Shown: positions 50,002-59,347, counted from the first letter of the stretch. The stretch: DNA of 64,000 nt from Erythrobacter mangrovi (GCF_013260645.1 NZ_CP053921.1:1433763-1497762); one strand, 5' to 3'. A program made the numbers and translations. The notes: generated by a model not told the origin, from the sequence alone.

Positions 50002-50145
50002 GGGCATGGGGCCAGCGCGTCAAGGACGGCGGGGCCCCACCATTTTGCCTCCCCTGCGCTTTGCTCCGGTCCGACAAAATCGTTGCCCCCACCGCCGCTT
50101 CGCGGTCGCCCTCGGGGCGATCCCTGACCCGCCGGCCCCATGCCC
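50002..50145 (+). ncRNA. Candidate structured leader RNA, copy A
   Basis: A 144-base segment upstream of the 73-aa gene. The ends pair perfectly over 12 bp: GGGCATGGGGCC (50002-50013) with GGCCCCATGCCC (50134-50145). Inside, ATTTTG (50042-50047) can pair with CAAAAT (50075-50080), and ACCGC/GCGGT forms a hairpin (50091-50106). The second copy (60146-60290) keeps the outer stem with different paired bases, which supports a real RNA structure. It may be a 5' leader or independent RNA; no known family is recognised. Confidence 0.6.
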
Positions 50146-50157
50146 CTCCGCCTGTTT

Positions 50158-50187
50158 CCTGTCGTCTCAGCGACAGGTTTCAGGAGG
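50158..50187 (+). promoter_or_regulatory. Hairpin and ribosome binding site of 73-aa gene, copy A
   Basis: CCTGTCG (50158-50164) / CGACAGG (50171-50177) forms a stem right before CAGGAGG. It could mask or expose the ribosome binding site. Copy B has CTGCCGT/ACGGCAG at the same place. Confidence 0.45.
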
Positions 50188-50192
50188 ATATC

Positions 50193-50414
50193 ATGACTAC
50201 ACTCAGCACCTTGGACATGAACGCGCACAGCTATTTCGAAGCGCTTGCAGTTGCCGAAAGGCGCGCCCAGCACAGTTTCTTCGACCAGCACGTGATGGAA
50301 GATGAAGACCTGGGCTACTTCGCCCTGGACGAGGGTGACTACAACGCGCTGCCCACGCATCTCGCCAGCCGCGTGGTGCACACGGTCCATGGGGCCATGC
50401 TGGACGAATACTGA
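50193..50414 (+). CDS. Conserved 73-aa protein of ssb module, copy A
   Basis: This 73-aa protein has no named family; a conserved core FFDQHVMEDEDLGYFALDEGDYNALPTHL (given here in two parts: FFDQHVMEDEDLGYF and ALDEGDYNALPTHL) is shared with the copy at 60336. AGGAGG lies five bases before the ATG. It is preceded by the candidate structured RNA and followed by its own terminator, so it forms a stand-alone transcription unit. Confidence 0.8.
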   Translation: MTTLSTLDMNAHSYFEALAVAERRAQHSFFDQHVMEDEDLGYFALDEGDYNALPTHLASRVVHTVHGAMLDEY

Positions 50415-50425
50415 CGACCATACGA

Positions 50426-50459
50426 GGGCAGGAGCCGGTCACGGTTCCTGCCCTTTTTT
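50426..50459 (+). terminator. Rho-independent terminator after 73-aa gene, copy A
   Basis: A 12-bp stem (50426-50437 with 50442-50453, arms GGGCAGGAGCCG and CGGTTCCTGCCC) with a four-base loop, followed by TTTTTT. Confidence 0.92.
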
Positions 50460-51010
50460 CGTGTTCGCTGGCACTGGAGCGGGACGAAAAGCGGAGCGGG
50501 GCTGGGGTCGCGCTCGGTCCCGCCCCGCCTTCGGCGGTGCTCCTGCGGGCGCGGCCTTCTTGTTCTGGGCCCCGCACGCACTCCCGAACGACAGCGGGTC
50601 GGACCGGCGCGGTGCCGCGGGAACCGACAGGCCCCGGTCCCGGACACCGCACGCGCTCCTTTGCCGCCGCCTTTGCGGTGGGTGCGGTCCTTGTGCGTAT
50701 TATTCGTTCAGTTGCAGATCAGGCTCGTTTACCGCCCCGAACTGGTTGCTCGCGCCGCCAAGGGCATTGCTGGAAAATGCCTTCGAGAACGGAACGACTA
50801 GGGTCACCGGATTTCGCCGCGCAATGGGGAACAGAATTGGCACACCGTACGCAGTAGCACTGCTATGTTTTGGGAAAAAGTGCAATAAAATCAGTGCGCG
50901 AAACGCTCAAAGTGCTCGGCAGAGAGGGTGCTGTTGAATGCCGCCCGGTCCCCGCAAATGACAGTAATTCCAAGGGTTCTGGGGGCAGTTTGCATGAGGG
51001 CGAATGCCAT
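50460..51010. other. Gap between ssb module copy A and recombinase pair
   Basis: No credible gene is seen. The segment is GC-rich at first and AT-richer near 50700-50900. It contains GCACACCGTACGCAG (50840-50854), which recurs at 60971-60985, each followed by a small GCAG/CTGC-type inverted repeat and ATG. It probably holds the junction of cargo 2. Confidence 0.5.
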
Positions 51011-52183
51011 ATGGTCCCCAAACGTCGAAGGTCTGCCCGTAGAGCGCTTCTCGATGGCAATTTTGCCCGCCGCAAACTGCCGCAGCGCGAACGCGAATAC
51101 TGCATCTGGGACACCGAGCTGGCAGGCTTCGGTCTTCGCGTAAGGCCGAGCGGGAACTACTTCTGGTTCGTTCGCTTGCGGCATCGCGGCAAGCATCGGC
51201 GCATCACCCTTGGCCGGACCGACGAGCTTGAGGCGGGACTGGCAAGGGCGCAGGCTCGCCGCATTCTTGCAGAAACCGCGCTCGACGGATTGCCCAAGCG
51301 CGCAGTGGTGAAGGCCACCCCAACGATGACCGATTTCGTCGAGGCTTATTGGGATGATCTATCCCGCGTCTGGAAGCCCTCGACCACCAAACGAAATTGG
51401 GATGCGTGGCGGCTCGATATCAAGCCTACGTTTGGCGACACGCGCGTGGCGGACATCCTTCCAGCAGACATCCACCGCTGGCGCGATGGATGCGCGGGAG
51501 AGAGCGAGGTGAAGTTCAACCGCGCCGTGCCCGTGCTGTCCGCGCTGCTCAAATATGCCGAGGCGCTCAAGATGCGTCGGCCAGGTTCGAACCCCTGTCG
51601 AGGAATGCCGCGCTACAAGCGGCAAAGCGTCGAACGCTATTTGACGCCAGCCGAGTATCGCCGGATCGGAGCGGCATTGCGAGAGGCTGAGGCAGACCGA
51701 CCGGCAGAGGTCGCAATCGCTCGCCTGCTCTTGTTCACCGGCGCGCGCGTGGGCGAGATCAAGAATCTGCGCTGGGAGTGGGTGAAGCCACCGCGACTGC
51801 TGCTGCCAGACAGCAAGACCGGTCCCAAGGTGATCTGGCTCAATTCGCAGGCGCAGGACGTACTTGCGGTGATCGAGCGGCGCGAAGATAGCGAGCTGGT
51901 ATTCCCGAACAAGACCGGCAAGCGTCCGGTGAACTTCGATCAGTGGTGGTTCGTTTTCCGGCGGCGCTGCGCATTGCCCGACGTTCGTATCCATGATTTG
52001 CGCCACAGCTTTGCTTCAACAGCGATTATGGAAAACGTGCCGCTATCGACCATCGGCAAGCTGCTGGGCCACAAGCTGGTTGAGACGACCGCCAAATATG
52101 CGCATCTGTCCGATGATGTGATCGGCGAAGCCGCCGAGCGGATTTCCGGCTCGCTGGCGCAAGCTATTGGCCTCAGGCCATGA
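51011..52183 (+). CDS. Tyrosine recombinase, first of an overlapping pair
   Basis: This 390-aa phage-type integrase has catalytic residues Arg (FTGARVGEIKNLRW), Lys (DSKTGPK), HDLRHSFAS with His and Arg, GHKLVETTAKYAH with His and the Tyr nucleophile. An N-terminal arm-binding-like region (DTELAGFGLRVRPSGNYFW) resembles DUF4102 integrases. The frame opens at 50870 with TTG, but ATG at 51011 (MVPKRRRSARR) fits the domain better. Its stop overlaps the start of a second recombinase. Confidence 0.9.
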   Translation: MVPKRRRSARRALLDGNFARRKLPQREREYCIWDTELAGFGLRVRPSGNYFWFVRLRHRGKHRRITLGRTDELEAGLARAQARRILAETALDGLPKRAVVKATPTMTDFVEAYWDDLSRVWKPSTTKRNWDAWRLDIKPTFGDTRVADILPADIHRWRDGCAGESEVKFNRAVPVLSALLKYAEALKMRRPGSNPCRGMPRYKRQSVERYLTPAEYRRIGAALREAEADRPAEVAIARLLLFTGARVGEIKNLRWEWVKPPRLLLPDSKTGPKVIWLNSQAQDVLAVIERREDSELVFPNKTGKRPVNFDQWWFVFRRRCALPDVRIHDLRHSFASTAIMENVPLSTIGKLLGHKLVETTAKYAHLSDDVIGEAAERISGSLAQAIGLRP

Positions 52184-53376
52184 CCGCCGCCAGTCTCAAG
52201 AAGATCGTCGAAGAGGCGCTTGCCGAGGTCGGGGCAACGGTCAACTTCAAGCTCGTTCCCAAAGGCAAGGCGCGCACCACGACCTGGCTTGGTGTCGAGC
52301 ACGGTTTTGGCATTCGCCACTATCCGAGTGGCCGCAACGTCTACATCGTCCAGACGCGCATGGCAGGCCGAATGCGCACGGTCACAATCGGGCCTACATC
52401 GGTCCTAACTCGCTATCAGGCCCAAATGGTCGCGCGCCGCGTCATCGCATATGCACAGGTCGGTCGCGATCCGGCGACCGAACGCCAGCGCATCCGGTCC
52501 GCGCCGAGCTTCGCCGATTTCGTGACCGAATATTGGGATCGCTGGGCGCCACGTTGGAAAGCATCGACCCTGGAAACGCACACCGGCTACCGCCGCCGCT
52601 ATCTCGATGATGCCTTTGTCGGCGTCTACATCGACGAACTCAACGAGGGCCATGTCACGAGCTGGTTCGCGGACCTCAACAATCTGACTGGACCGGGAGC
52701 ATCGAACCGTACGTTCGAAATCCTCAAGCATATGCTGAACAAGGCAGAGGACTGGGGCTACCGGCTCGAGAACACCAATCCGTGCCGCTCCGTCCGGCCC
52801 AACCGCAAGCGCCAGTGCGAGCGCTTCCTTACCAATGATGAACTGGCCCGTCTGGGTGCCGAGCTGACAAATCTGCGCGCATCAGAGGATCGCACCAAGC
52901 AATGTTCGGGTGCAGCGATCACGCTCCTGTTGCTGACTGGTTGTCGCAAGAGCGAAATCCTCACGCTCGAATGGACCGACATCAAGGGCAACCGGCTGCA
53001 CTTGCGCGATAGCAAAACCGGGCCGCGAACGGTTTGGCTTGGCTCGGCAGCGCGCGAGGTGATCGCCGCGCTTCCGCGCTTCGAGAGGATCCCATATCCA
53101 TTCTGGAACTACCGCTACCGCAAACCGCTTCGATGCGTGAATGGCTTCTGGCGCAGGCTCAGAGACGAAGCAGGGCTACCCGACGTTCGCATCCACGACT
53201 TGCGCCATACCTTTGCTAGCCATGCAGCGATGAACAAGGAAACCTTGCCGATGATCGGACGGTTGCTCGGTCATGCTAATGTGCAGACGACCGCGCGCTA
53301 TGCTCATTTCGATGACGGTCATTTGCTTGAAGCGGCGCAGCAAATCGGCGATTTGCTCGAGTGCATGCTAAATTGA
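52180..53376 (+). CDS. Tyrosine recombinase, second of an overlapping pair
   Basis: This 398-aa recombinase has its own full catalytic set: Arg (LTGCRKSEILTLEW), Lys (DSKTGPR), HDLRHTFAS, GHANVQTTARYAH. It starts by ATGA overlap with the preceding recombinase (52180-52183), so both are made together. The pair resembles multi-recombinase modules (two-gene modules and the three-gene RIT elements); no third recombinase follows here. It likely moved cargo 2. Confidence 0.92.
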   Translation: MTAASLKKIVEEALAEVGATVNFKLVPKGKARTTTWLGVEHGFGIRHYPSGRNVYIVQTRMAGRMRTVTIGPTSVLTRYQAQMVARRVIAYAQVGRDPATERQRIRSAPSFADFVTEYWDRWAPRWKASTLETHTGYRRRYLDDAFVGVYIDELNEGHVTSWFADLNNLTGPGASNRTFEILKHMLNKAEDWGYRLENTNPCRSVRPNRKRQCERFLTNDELARLGAELTNLRASEDRTKQCSGAAITLLLLTGCRKSEILTLEWTDIKGNRLHLRDSKTGPRTVWLGSAAREVIAALPRFERIPYPFWNYRYRKPLRCVNGFWRRLRDEAGLPDVRIHDLRHTFASHAAMNKETLPMIGRLLGHANVQTTARYAHFDDGHLLEAAQQIGDLLECMLN

Positions 53377-53885
53377 GCAAGCGGAACAGACCTGAAAAGA
53401 TCCCGGCTTTAGCCGAGTGCCTTCCTTTTAGATGTCGTGCTCCTTCGTCAATCGGCCAGCAGCATCCCGAGAGGTGCCTGACGATTCGATCGGGAATGCA
53501 ACGCAAAGACGGACATAAGGGGGAAAGTCTGCTTCGCGCCCCAAATCTCGTCGTTCCGAAACTATCCGGGAGATCCCAAAAGCGGTTATTCGCACGGCTC
53601 AGTGCGAAGGGAGTTTCGCGCCCCGGTCTCAGCTGTCCGGGATCCACATAGCTGGATACGACTGCCGATTGCCAGTCACCGTTGTGGCGACCCATTTGGG
53701 TAATTTCTGGCACGATCTTATGCCGGAAATTGATCCGAGCGACCCATAGGGTAACGGTCACGGCTAGCTCGCGCTCCCCTTGGAGATTTTGTATGGTTCA
53801 CGGGAAATCATAAAGCTCAAAAAATTAGCTTTTCGCCTATCTTGTTGCTATGTATGTATGGATCAATACATTTTATGTAGGGAAT
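53377..53885. other. 509-base gap after the recombinase pair
   Basis: No supported gene. Short open frames exist on both strands but lack ribosome binding sites and protein-like composition. The last 80 bases before 53886 are AT-rich and probably contain the DUF983 promoter. Confidence 0.4.
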
Positions 53886-54326
53886 ATGGTGGTGAAGATT
53901 TCCGAGCGAACCAAACGAGCGTGGATTTTCGAAGCGGGTTGGAAAGGGTTGTGTCCTCGCTGCGGGAAAGGCGACATGTTTCGCTCGTGGCTCAAGGTCA
54001 CCGACAAATGCGAGCAATGTGGTCTCGACTATCGGTTCGCATCTCCTGACGACGGGCCAGCCTTTTTTTCCCTCTGCTTCGTCGCCCCCCCATTGCTTGC
54101 CGTGATCGTTTGGCTACAGGTCTCGCTCGAACTCCCGACTCTGGTGCTTTTCGTGATCGGCCTCCCCTTGTTAGGGATTGGCTGCGTTTTGCCGTTGCGT
54201 CCAATCAAGGGGTGGCTTGTGGCCTCGCAGTTCGTCAACAAGGCTGTCGAAGCCGGCACAGAGAAACTGTGGGCGGAAATGCACGAGCGGGAGGATGATT
54301 CCAGAAATGACAAACTGGGTTCCTGA
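53886..54326 (+). CDS. DUF983 zinc-ribbon membrane protein
   Basis: This 146-aa protein has an N-terminal zinc ribbon (GLCPRCGKGDMFRSWLKV and CEQCGLDYRF, four cysteines) and two membrane helices (about residues 63-110), then a C-terminal helix. This is the DUF983 architecture; function is unknown. The ATG at 53886 has TAGGGA upstream. It overlaps the start of the MocR-type gene by 20 bases, so the two are co-translated. Confidence 0.88.
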   Translation: MVVKISERTKRAWIFEAGWKGLCPRCGKGDMFRSWLKVTDKCEQCGLDYRFASPDDGPAFFSLCFVAPPLLAVIVWLQVSLELPTLVLFVIGLPLLGIGCVLPLRPIKGWLVASQFVNKAVEAGTEKLWAEMHEREDDSRNDKLGS

Positions 54327-55668
54327 TCTGAGCGGAAAAGCTGGCCCCAAGTATCTTGCGCTCGCGGAATCACTGACGAATTCTATCGGGACTGGCGAGC
54401 TGAAGCCTGGCGCGCGATTGCCTCCACAGCGCGAACTGGCGCAAACTCTAGGCTTTGATCTGACCACCGTTACCCGTGCCTACAACATCGCTCGTCAGCG
54501 TGGGTTGATCGATGGTCGGGGGAAAGCCGGGAGCTTCGTGCGGGAGACGGCCACGCATTCGATCTACGCAGCCGCGCAAGTGGATACCGGATTGAATACG
54601 CCGCCTGTCCCATCGGACGGGATTCTCCAGAAAGAGATGAAAAGAGCTTTCGATTTGGCTCTTGGCCAGAACGCGGGCTCATTGCTCCAATATCAATCCG
54701 CTGGCAATGATCAGGCAATCATCCGGGCTGGAACCGACCTTGCGGCGCGGGTCGGGCTGAAACCGGCTATGGATCAGGTAGTCACGGCGGCTGGCGGCCA
54801 GAATGCGCTGCTCGCCGTATCGCGGGCGGTACTTGCTCCTGGTGCCAGGGTCGCCTGCGGAGAGTTCGTCTACCCCGGCTTTCGCGCAATTGCTTTGCGT
54901 CTGGGGGTCGAACTGGTTCCCTTGCAGGCCATGAATGCCGATACACTGGAGCTTGCCTGTCGGCAGAATGATATTGCGGCGCTCTATGTCGTTCCTACCA
55001 ACGACAATCCCACGGCAACCACCATCCCGCTTTCGGAACGTCGGAGAATTGCTGAGGTCGCTCAGCGATACAAGCTGCAGATCATCGAGGACGATGCCTA
55101 TGGCCTTCTGCCAAAGAGTCCGCTGCAGGCGATTTCCAGCCTTGTTCCGCAGCAATCGTGGCACATCCTCAGTACGTCCAAAATCATCTCACCTGCTCTG
55201 CGGATTGCCTTCATCAGCGCGCCCACCGTGGCAGATGCACTGCGGCTAACGGCGGAGGTGCATGACACCGCTGTGATGCCACCTCCGCTCAATGCGGCAA
55301 TGGTCGCAATGTGGTTGCGCGAGGGGGCCTTTGACAGCTTGGTGTCGGCAGTGCGGGGCGAAGCCGAATGGCGTTCGGATCTTGCTGCCAAGATCCTGAA
55401 GGATCATTCAATCTGCCTCCAGCCTCAGGGTTACCATCTCTGGCTTTCGCTTCCAGCTGGAGCGTCGGCTTCCATGCTCTCTCAGCAGCTTACTGCCGCG
55501 GGTGTCGGAGCGATTCCATCCGACAGGTTCGCGGTAGGCAAGGTCGCCGCGCAAGCGCTGAGGGTCTCGCTTGGCGGCACGGCCCCACGAACAACCCTTG
55601 AGGCCGCTTTGAGACAACTCGCGGGCCATCTATCTCTACTCGACGTCGAGCGGGCTGATATCATTTAG
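54307..55668 (+). CDS. MocR-type regulator (GntR HTH + aminotransferase domain)
   Basis: This 453-aa protein has an N-terminal GntR winged helix (LTNSIGTGELKPGARLPPQR; LGFDLTTVTRAYNIARQRGL, about residues 18-75) and a fold type I aminotransferase domain with the PLP lysine in STSKIISPALRIAF and NDNPTATTIPLSERRR in the substrate region. Such regulators sense PLP or amino compounds. The target may be the overlapping DUF983 gene or genes nearby. ATG at 54307 is preferred; 54295 is an alternative. Confidence 0.9.
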   Translation: MTNWVPDLSGKAGPKYLALAESLTNSIGTGELKPGARLPPQRELAQTLGFDLTTVTRAYNIARQRGLIDGRGKAGSFVRETATHSIYAAAQVDTGLNTPPVPSDGILQKEMKRAFDLALGQNAGSLLQYQSAGNDQAIIRAGTDLAARVGLKPAMDQVVTAAGGQNALLAVSRAVLAPGARVACGEFVYPGFRAIALRLGVELVPLQAMNADTLELACRQNDIAALYVVPTNDNPTATTIPLSERRRIAEVAQRYKLQIIEDDAYGLLPKSPLQAISSLVPQQSWHILSTSKIISPALRIAFISAPTVADALRLTAEVHDTAVMPPPLNAAMVAMWLREGAFDSLVSAVRGEAEWRSDLAAKILKDHSICLQPQGYHLWLSLPAGASASMLSQQLTAAGVGAIPSDRFAVGKVAAQALRVSLGGTAPRTTLEAALRQLAGHLSLLDVERADII

Positions 55669-55956
55669 GCCGCTTTCCCGGTGGCTCTTGTTCAAACCGG
55701 CAAGTCCGGAACCGGCCCAATTCCAGTCGTATAATTCGAAAGACCTCAATGGGCAGCTTCTGGGCCGTTTCCGGAATGTCGGCTGTGAAGCTCCGGACAG
55801 GGCAAAGCTGACGGTCCGTTGGGTTTCTGCCTCGGCCAGTAGCCTCTCTTATTTTACACCAGACATGCCCCGCCACATTGCCGGCAAAATTCGCCGGTCA
55901 TTTGTGCGGCGTCGATGCGATTTACACGGATGCCCTTCTGCAATATCCAGCAGTAT
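55669..55956. other. Gap after MocR gene
   Basis: About 290 bases with no supported gene or clear signal; short frames here have no ribosome binding site. Confidence 0.35.
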
Positions 55957-56226
55957 ATGAGCAAACGCGACCCTAACCTTGTCACTTCCGGCCTATCGGG
56001 TAGCCAATCGAAAGATGGGGTTTCTGTCGAGGTGAACATTTTTCGTCTGGAGGACGAAGGTCAATGGACCCTCGAAGTCGTCAATGAGAAGGGTACCTCG
56101 ATCGTTTGGGATGACCAGTTCGCAGATGATGACGCGGCATTCAGGGCGTTCGAGCAGGTAGTCGCTGATGAAGGTATGGCGACCTTTCTTGATAGCGCCA
56201 ATGTCATCCCATTTCCCGGCCAGTGA
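55957..56226 (+). CDS. Hypothetical small acidic protein
   Basis: This 89-aa acidic protein (SKRDPNLVTSGLSGSQSKDG; FRLEDEGQWTLEVVNEKGTS; WDDQFADDDAAFRAFEQVVA) has the look of a small globular protein that recurs in sphingomonad accessory regions, from memory. No ribosome binding site is obvious. The frame extends to 55915, but the later ATG fits the protein-like part. Confidence 0.65.
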   Translation: MSKRDPNLVTSGLSGSQSKDGVSVEVNIFRLEDEGQWTLEVVNEKGTSIVWDDQFADDDAAFRAFEQVVADEGMATFLDSANVIPFPGQ

Positions 56227-56545
56227 AAGTGACCAGAATTCCCGTGAACCAATCCGACGTATGAATCGTCTGACCGGCTTGGTTTCGGGCGCCGGTAGTT
56301 TAGCTGCCATATCGTGGCGAGTTCTGGGCCGCTTCGAGACAGTCTGGTTTCGGGAGCTTTCCTAAGAAAACGGACAATCCGGTCGCGATTCAAATCGCGG
56401 CGCCGTGTCCCATCCACATCGCATTCAAAGACAAGCCCACCAGCTAGCGACATAACTCACGTTCCCTGCCATTTCGAAGACAATGCCTGTCGCAATGAGG
56501 TGCAAGCGATCGCTGCCTTACTGATTTTTATCGGAATGGTTGCGC
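56227..56545. other. 319-base gap
   Basis: No supported gene. Convergent ends of the small protein (plus strand) and DUF1259 gene (minus strand). No hairpin with a T-tract is obvious. Confidence 0.35.
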
Positions 56546-57463
56546 CTATCCGGTTTCGGCCTGTGCGTTACGGGCAGCAGCAATCGCCGCTGCAAGCTCT
56601 TTTGCTGGACCCACTCCCCAGTAGTGGAGGAAGTAAAACATCGGTTCACCGCCGATCATGTGGTTATGCAATGCTACGATATGGATATCCCGCTCGCGCA
56701 GTGCGCGGAGCACGGGCTGGACTTCGTCCTCGGTCATGATGAAGTCACCATCCACGGCGGCAAGGTCGTTGGTGCCCGAGAACGCCGCCCAGGTCGTAAG
56801 CCCCATCGAACCACCGATCTCAACGCCGTGCATGCGGCCTTGGCGAGCGAAGGTGTATTTCACGACACCATCGGCGATGCTTGGCTCGGTGCCCAAGATT
56901 TCGCTCAGCGCCAGGGCTTCGATCGTGCCGTTTGCATCCGGCGTCATGCCACCGAAACTGCGCTGCGGCGTCGGCGAGGCGGCGCGCACTTCCTTGATGG
57001 CATCCCAGACGGCTTTTACACCCGCTGCCATCTTGGCGGTTTCCCCATGCCCGCCGATATGCATAAAATAGACCGGCGGATCGTCGAATATGAAATGATT
57101 GTGCAGCGCGGTGACGGTCAACCCGTTGGCGAGGGCAGCGTCCATCGCGGCTGTTATCTCATCCTCGAATACGACCGTGTCGCCCATGACCATCACTCCG
57201 CCATCGACGGGTTTGAAGGCAGCCCATGAGCCGAGACCTGCCGGGGGATCGAGGCGCATGCCGTCGACCATCACCGGCACGTCGGCGCGCGTCCAACCGA
57301 TGCGTGCGACCCCATCGTCGGTCATGGTGACCTCCGAGTGCGATGCCTCGAAAATCAGTGCCTCGAGATTGCCGAGATTATCCTGCGCGTGAAGAGCCGC
57401 CGACATCGCTGATAGCGATAGAGCCAAGCCGCCGACGAACAATGTTCTGCGTAATTGCTTCAT
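56546..57463 (-). CDS. DUF1259 (LppY/LpqO-like) exported protein
   Basis: This 305-aa protein has a signal sequence (LRRTLFVGGLALSLSAMSAALHA, cleavage after AHA) and two repeated DUF1259 halves, each with an ALHNH motif (LTVTALHNHFIFDDPPVYFM and IHIVALHNHMIGGEPMFYFL). The two-copy His motif suggests metal or small-ligand binding. It lies just downstream of chrA on the same strand, an arrangement seen in chromate resistance loci; its function is unknown. Confidence 0.88.
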   Translation of the reverse strand: MKQLRRTLFVGGLALSLSAMSAALHAQDNLGNLEALIFEASHSEVTMTDDGVARIGWTRADVPVMVDGMRLDPPAGLGSWAAFKPVDGGVMVMGDTVVFEDEITAAMDAALANGLTVTALHNHFIFDDPPVYFMHIGGHGETAKMAAGVKAVWDAIKEVRAASPTPQRSFGGMTPDANGTIEALALSEILGTEPSIADGVVKYTFARQGRMHGVEIGGSMGLTTWAAFSGTNDLAAVDGDFIMTEDEVQPVLRALRERDIHIVALHNHMIGGEPMFYFLHYWGVGPAKELAAAIAAARNAQAETG

Positions 57464-57486
57464 CTTAGTTCTCCTTGGATGTGATT

Positions 57487-58881
57487 TCAGGTGCCAGCCA
57501 TCATTGCGAGGTAATACAGCGACCCAATGAGTGCGCTCACGAAGAGAACGAGCAACATCCCGATCTTGAAGCGCAGCATGGCGATCAGGGCCGCAGCGGC
57601 AATGACGACGGAGGCGACGTCGATCGTGGCGAAGTCCGGCACGAGCAGGCGTGCGCCGTAACCTCGAACCTCGTCAAGCCGTGCGAAGGCAACGTGCAGC
57701 GCAAACCAGATGGCAAGGTTTAGGATCACACCGACGACTGCTGCCGTCACCGCCGAAAGCGCCGCTGTCAGAAGCTTCACGCCGCGCAGTTTTTCGATAA
57801 ATGGCGCACCAAGGAAAATCCATAGGAAGCACGGCACGAACGTGACCCACGTGACGATGACCGAAGCCGCGATGCCCGAAGCCACCGGGCCTAACATGTC
57901 TGCTTCGCGATATCCCCCCATGAACCCCACGAATTGGACGACCTGGATCAGTGGACCCGGCGTGGTCTCCGCCATGCCCAACCCATCGAGCATTTCACCG
58001 GGGGCAAGCCAGCCATGCGTCTGCACGGCTTCCTGCGCCATATAGGCCAGCACGGCATACGCGCCCCCGAATGTCACGACCGCGAGCTTGGAGAAGAAAA
58101 CCGCCAGTTCCGTGAACACGTGATTTGGGCCAACAAGAAGGATCAGCGCAATTATGGGAGCTGCCCAGATGCTGCCCCAGATCAAGGCCGTGCGGACTGC
58201 TCCGCGCCATGTAGGCTGCGCTTTCGCCATACCGCCTGTATGAAGCACGGCTTCCGGCTCGCTCTCCCCGTCCTCGGTCGTTTCACGGGCGCGAATGACC
58301 AGAAACCGTGCAGGATCGAAATGCCCTCCAAGAAAACCGACCAGCGCGGCGGCCGCGATAATCAGCGGGAAAGGTGCATCGAATGCGAATATCGCCACGA
58401 AGGCTGCGGCGGCAATCAGATACATGGGCCAAGTTTTCAATGCCCTTTTCCCGATGCGCAGCAGGGCCTCGATGACTATGGCGAGCACCGCCGCCTTAAT
58501 GCCGAAGAAAATCGCCTGGACGAAGCTGGCCTCCTGAAAACTGGCATAGAGCACGCTAAGCGCCATAATGCTGAGGAAGCCGGGAAGGACGAACAGGCAT
58601 CCTGCGACGAGGCCACCGCGAACGCCGTGGAGCAACCAGCCAATATAGGTGGCAAGCTGCATGGCTTCCGGTCCGGGCAGGAGCATGCAGTAATTGAGCG
58701 CATGCAGGAACCGGTTCTCCCCGATCCAGCGCTTTTCATCGACTAGAATGCGGTGCATCACCGCGATCTGGCCCGCTGGTCCACCAAAGCTCAACGCGGC
58801 CACGCGCGCCCAGACACGCACCCCTTCGGAAAACGGGATCGGAGTTTGTTCTACGGAACCTGAATTAGCGGGAGAATTCAT
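57487..58881 (-). CDS. chrA: Chromate transporter ChrA (long, two-domain)
   Basis: This 464-aa protein is a CHR-family exporter with two homologous halves of about six helices each. Family signatures are ALSFGGPAGQIAVMH and PGPEAMQLATYIGWLLHG in the N-terminal half and FGGAYAVLAYMAQEAV and TTPGPLIQVVQFVGFMGG in the C-terminal half. It exports chromate from the cytoplasm. ATG at 58881 is used; the TTG at 58884 is less likely. DUF1259 follows by 23 bases. Confidence 0.94.
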   Translation of the reverse strand: MNSPANSGSVEQTPIPFSEGVRVWARVAALSFGGPAGQIAVMHRILVDEKRWIGENRFLHALNYCMLLPGPEAMQLATYIGWLLHGVRGGLVAGCLFVLPGFLSIMALSVLYASFQEASFVQAIFFGIKAAVLAIVIEALLRIGKRALKTWPMYLIAAAAFVAIFAFDAPFPLIIAAAALVGFLGGHFDPARFLVIRARETTEDGESEPEAVLHTGGMAKAQPTWRGAVRTALIWGSIWAAPIIALILLVGPNHVFTELAVFFSKLAVVTFGGAYAVLAYMAQEAVQTHGWLAPGEMLDGLGMAETTPGPLIQVVQFVGFMGGYREADMLGPVASGIAASVIVTWVTFVPCFLWIFLGAPFIEKLRGVKLLTAALSAVTAAVVGVILNLAIWFALHVAFARLDEVRGYGARLLVPDFATIDVASVVIAAAALIAMLRFKIGMLLVLFVSALIGSLYYLAMMAGT

Positions 58882-59194
58882 CAACGCGTCCTTCGCACAC
58901 AGCTCATCGAGCCGGACTTGGGCGCATTGCCTTACCGGGCGCCGGAATAAGTGCCCGAAGTCAAACTGCTAGATCATTGATCTGGTGTTGTCAAAAGCCT
59001 TACGCGAACAGTCTGCCTTGCACTTGGAGAATGTCGGCTTTCGAGATCGGCATTTGTATCTCCGATTTCCGAATTGAGGGCACGAAGCCGCCCTCAGCTA
59101 CTACCTAGTCCAGTGGCAGGTTTCAGGATCGCGACGAGACCGATCAAATGTCCAATATTGGGGCGCAAAGTCGACGCTAGCCGAGCCAGAATTG
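58882..59194. other. Spacer upstream of chrA to repeat copy B
   Basis: This spacer holds the chrA promoter region on the minus strand. No gene or recognised regulator (no chrB) is seen. Its right end, at 59195, is the junction where homology to copy A begins. Confidence 0.45.
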
Positions 59195-59347
59195 GACCGG
59201 GGCAAGCGCTTTGCCCTGTGGTCGCTCCAGCACATGTTCGGGTACGCCCCCGACCTCGACGTGGCGTTCGAGAACGAGGAAAACCGGGAAGCAGCCTGCA
59301 ACTCGATGGATCTCCTGGCGGCATCGGCAGGCGATGGGGTAAGCTGA
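59195..59347 (+). pseudogene. Truncated copy of the 89-aa acidic protein gene
   Basis: The last 50 codons (DRGKRFALWSLQHMFGYAPD...) match codons 40-89 of the gene at 48578, with the same stop position. The 5' part is missing, so this is a broken copy created at the edge of the duplication. Confidence 0.85.

Larger units (their letters stand above)
48695..50459. repeat. Direct repeat copy A of the ssb module
   Basis: A diverged segment recurring at 59195-60596: the end of a small acidic gene, the ssb leader, ssb, a terminator, a structured leader, a 73-aa gene and its terminator. Copy A has in addition the minus-strand gene at 49583-49849, which accounts for the length difference (ssb offset is 10,511 bases, 73-aa gene offset 10,143). 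Confidence 0.9.

Noticed and set aside
50302..50937. 211-aa plus-strand frame after the 73-aa gene
   Set aside because: It starts inside the 73-aa gene in another frame and runs through a strong terminator; composition is not protein-like.
53276..53761. 161-aa minus-strand frame after the recombinase pair
   Set aside because: It runs into the end of the second recombinase gene and has no domain or start signal; too weak to call.
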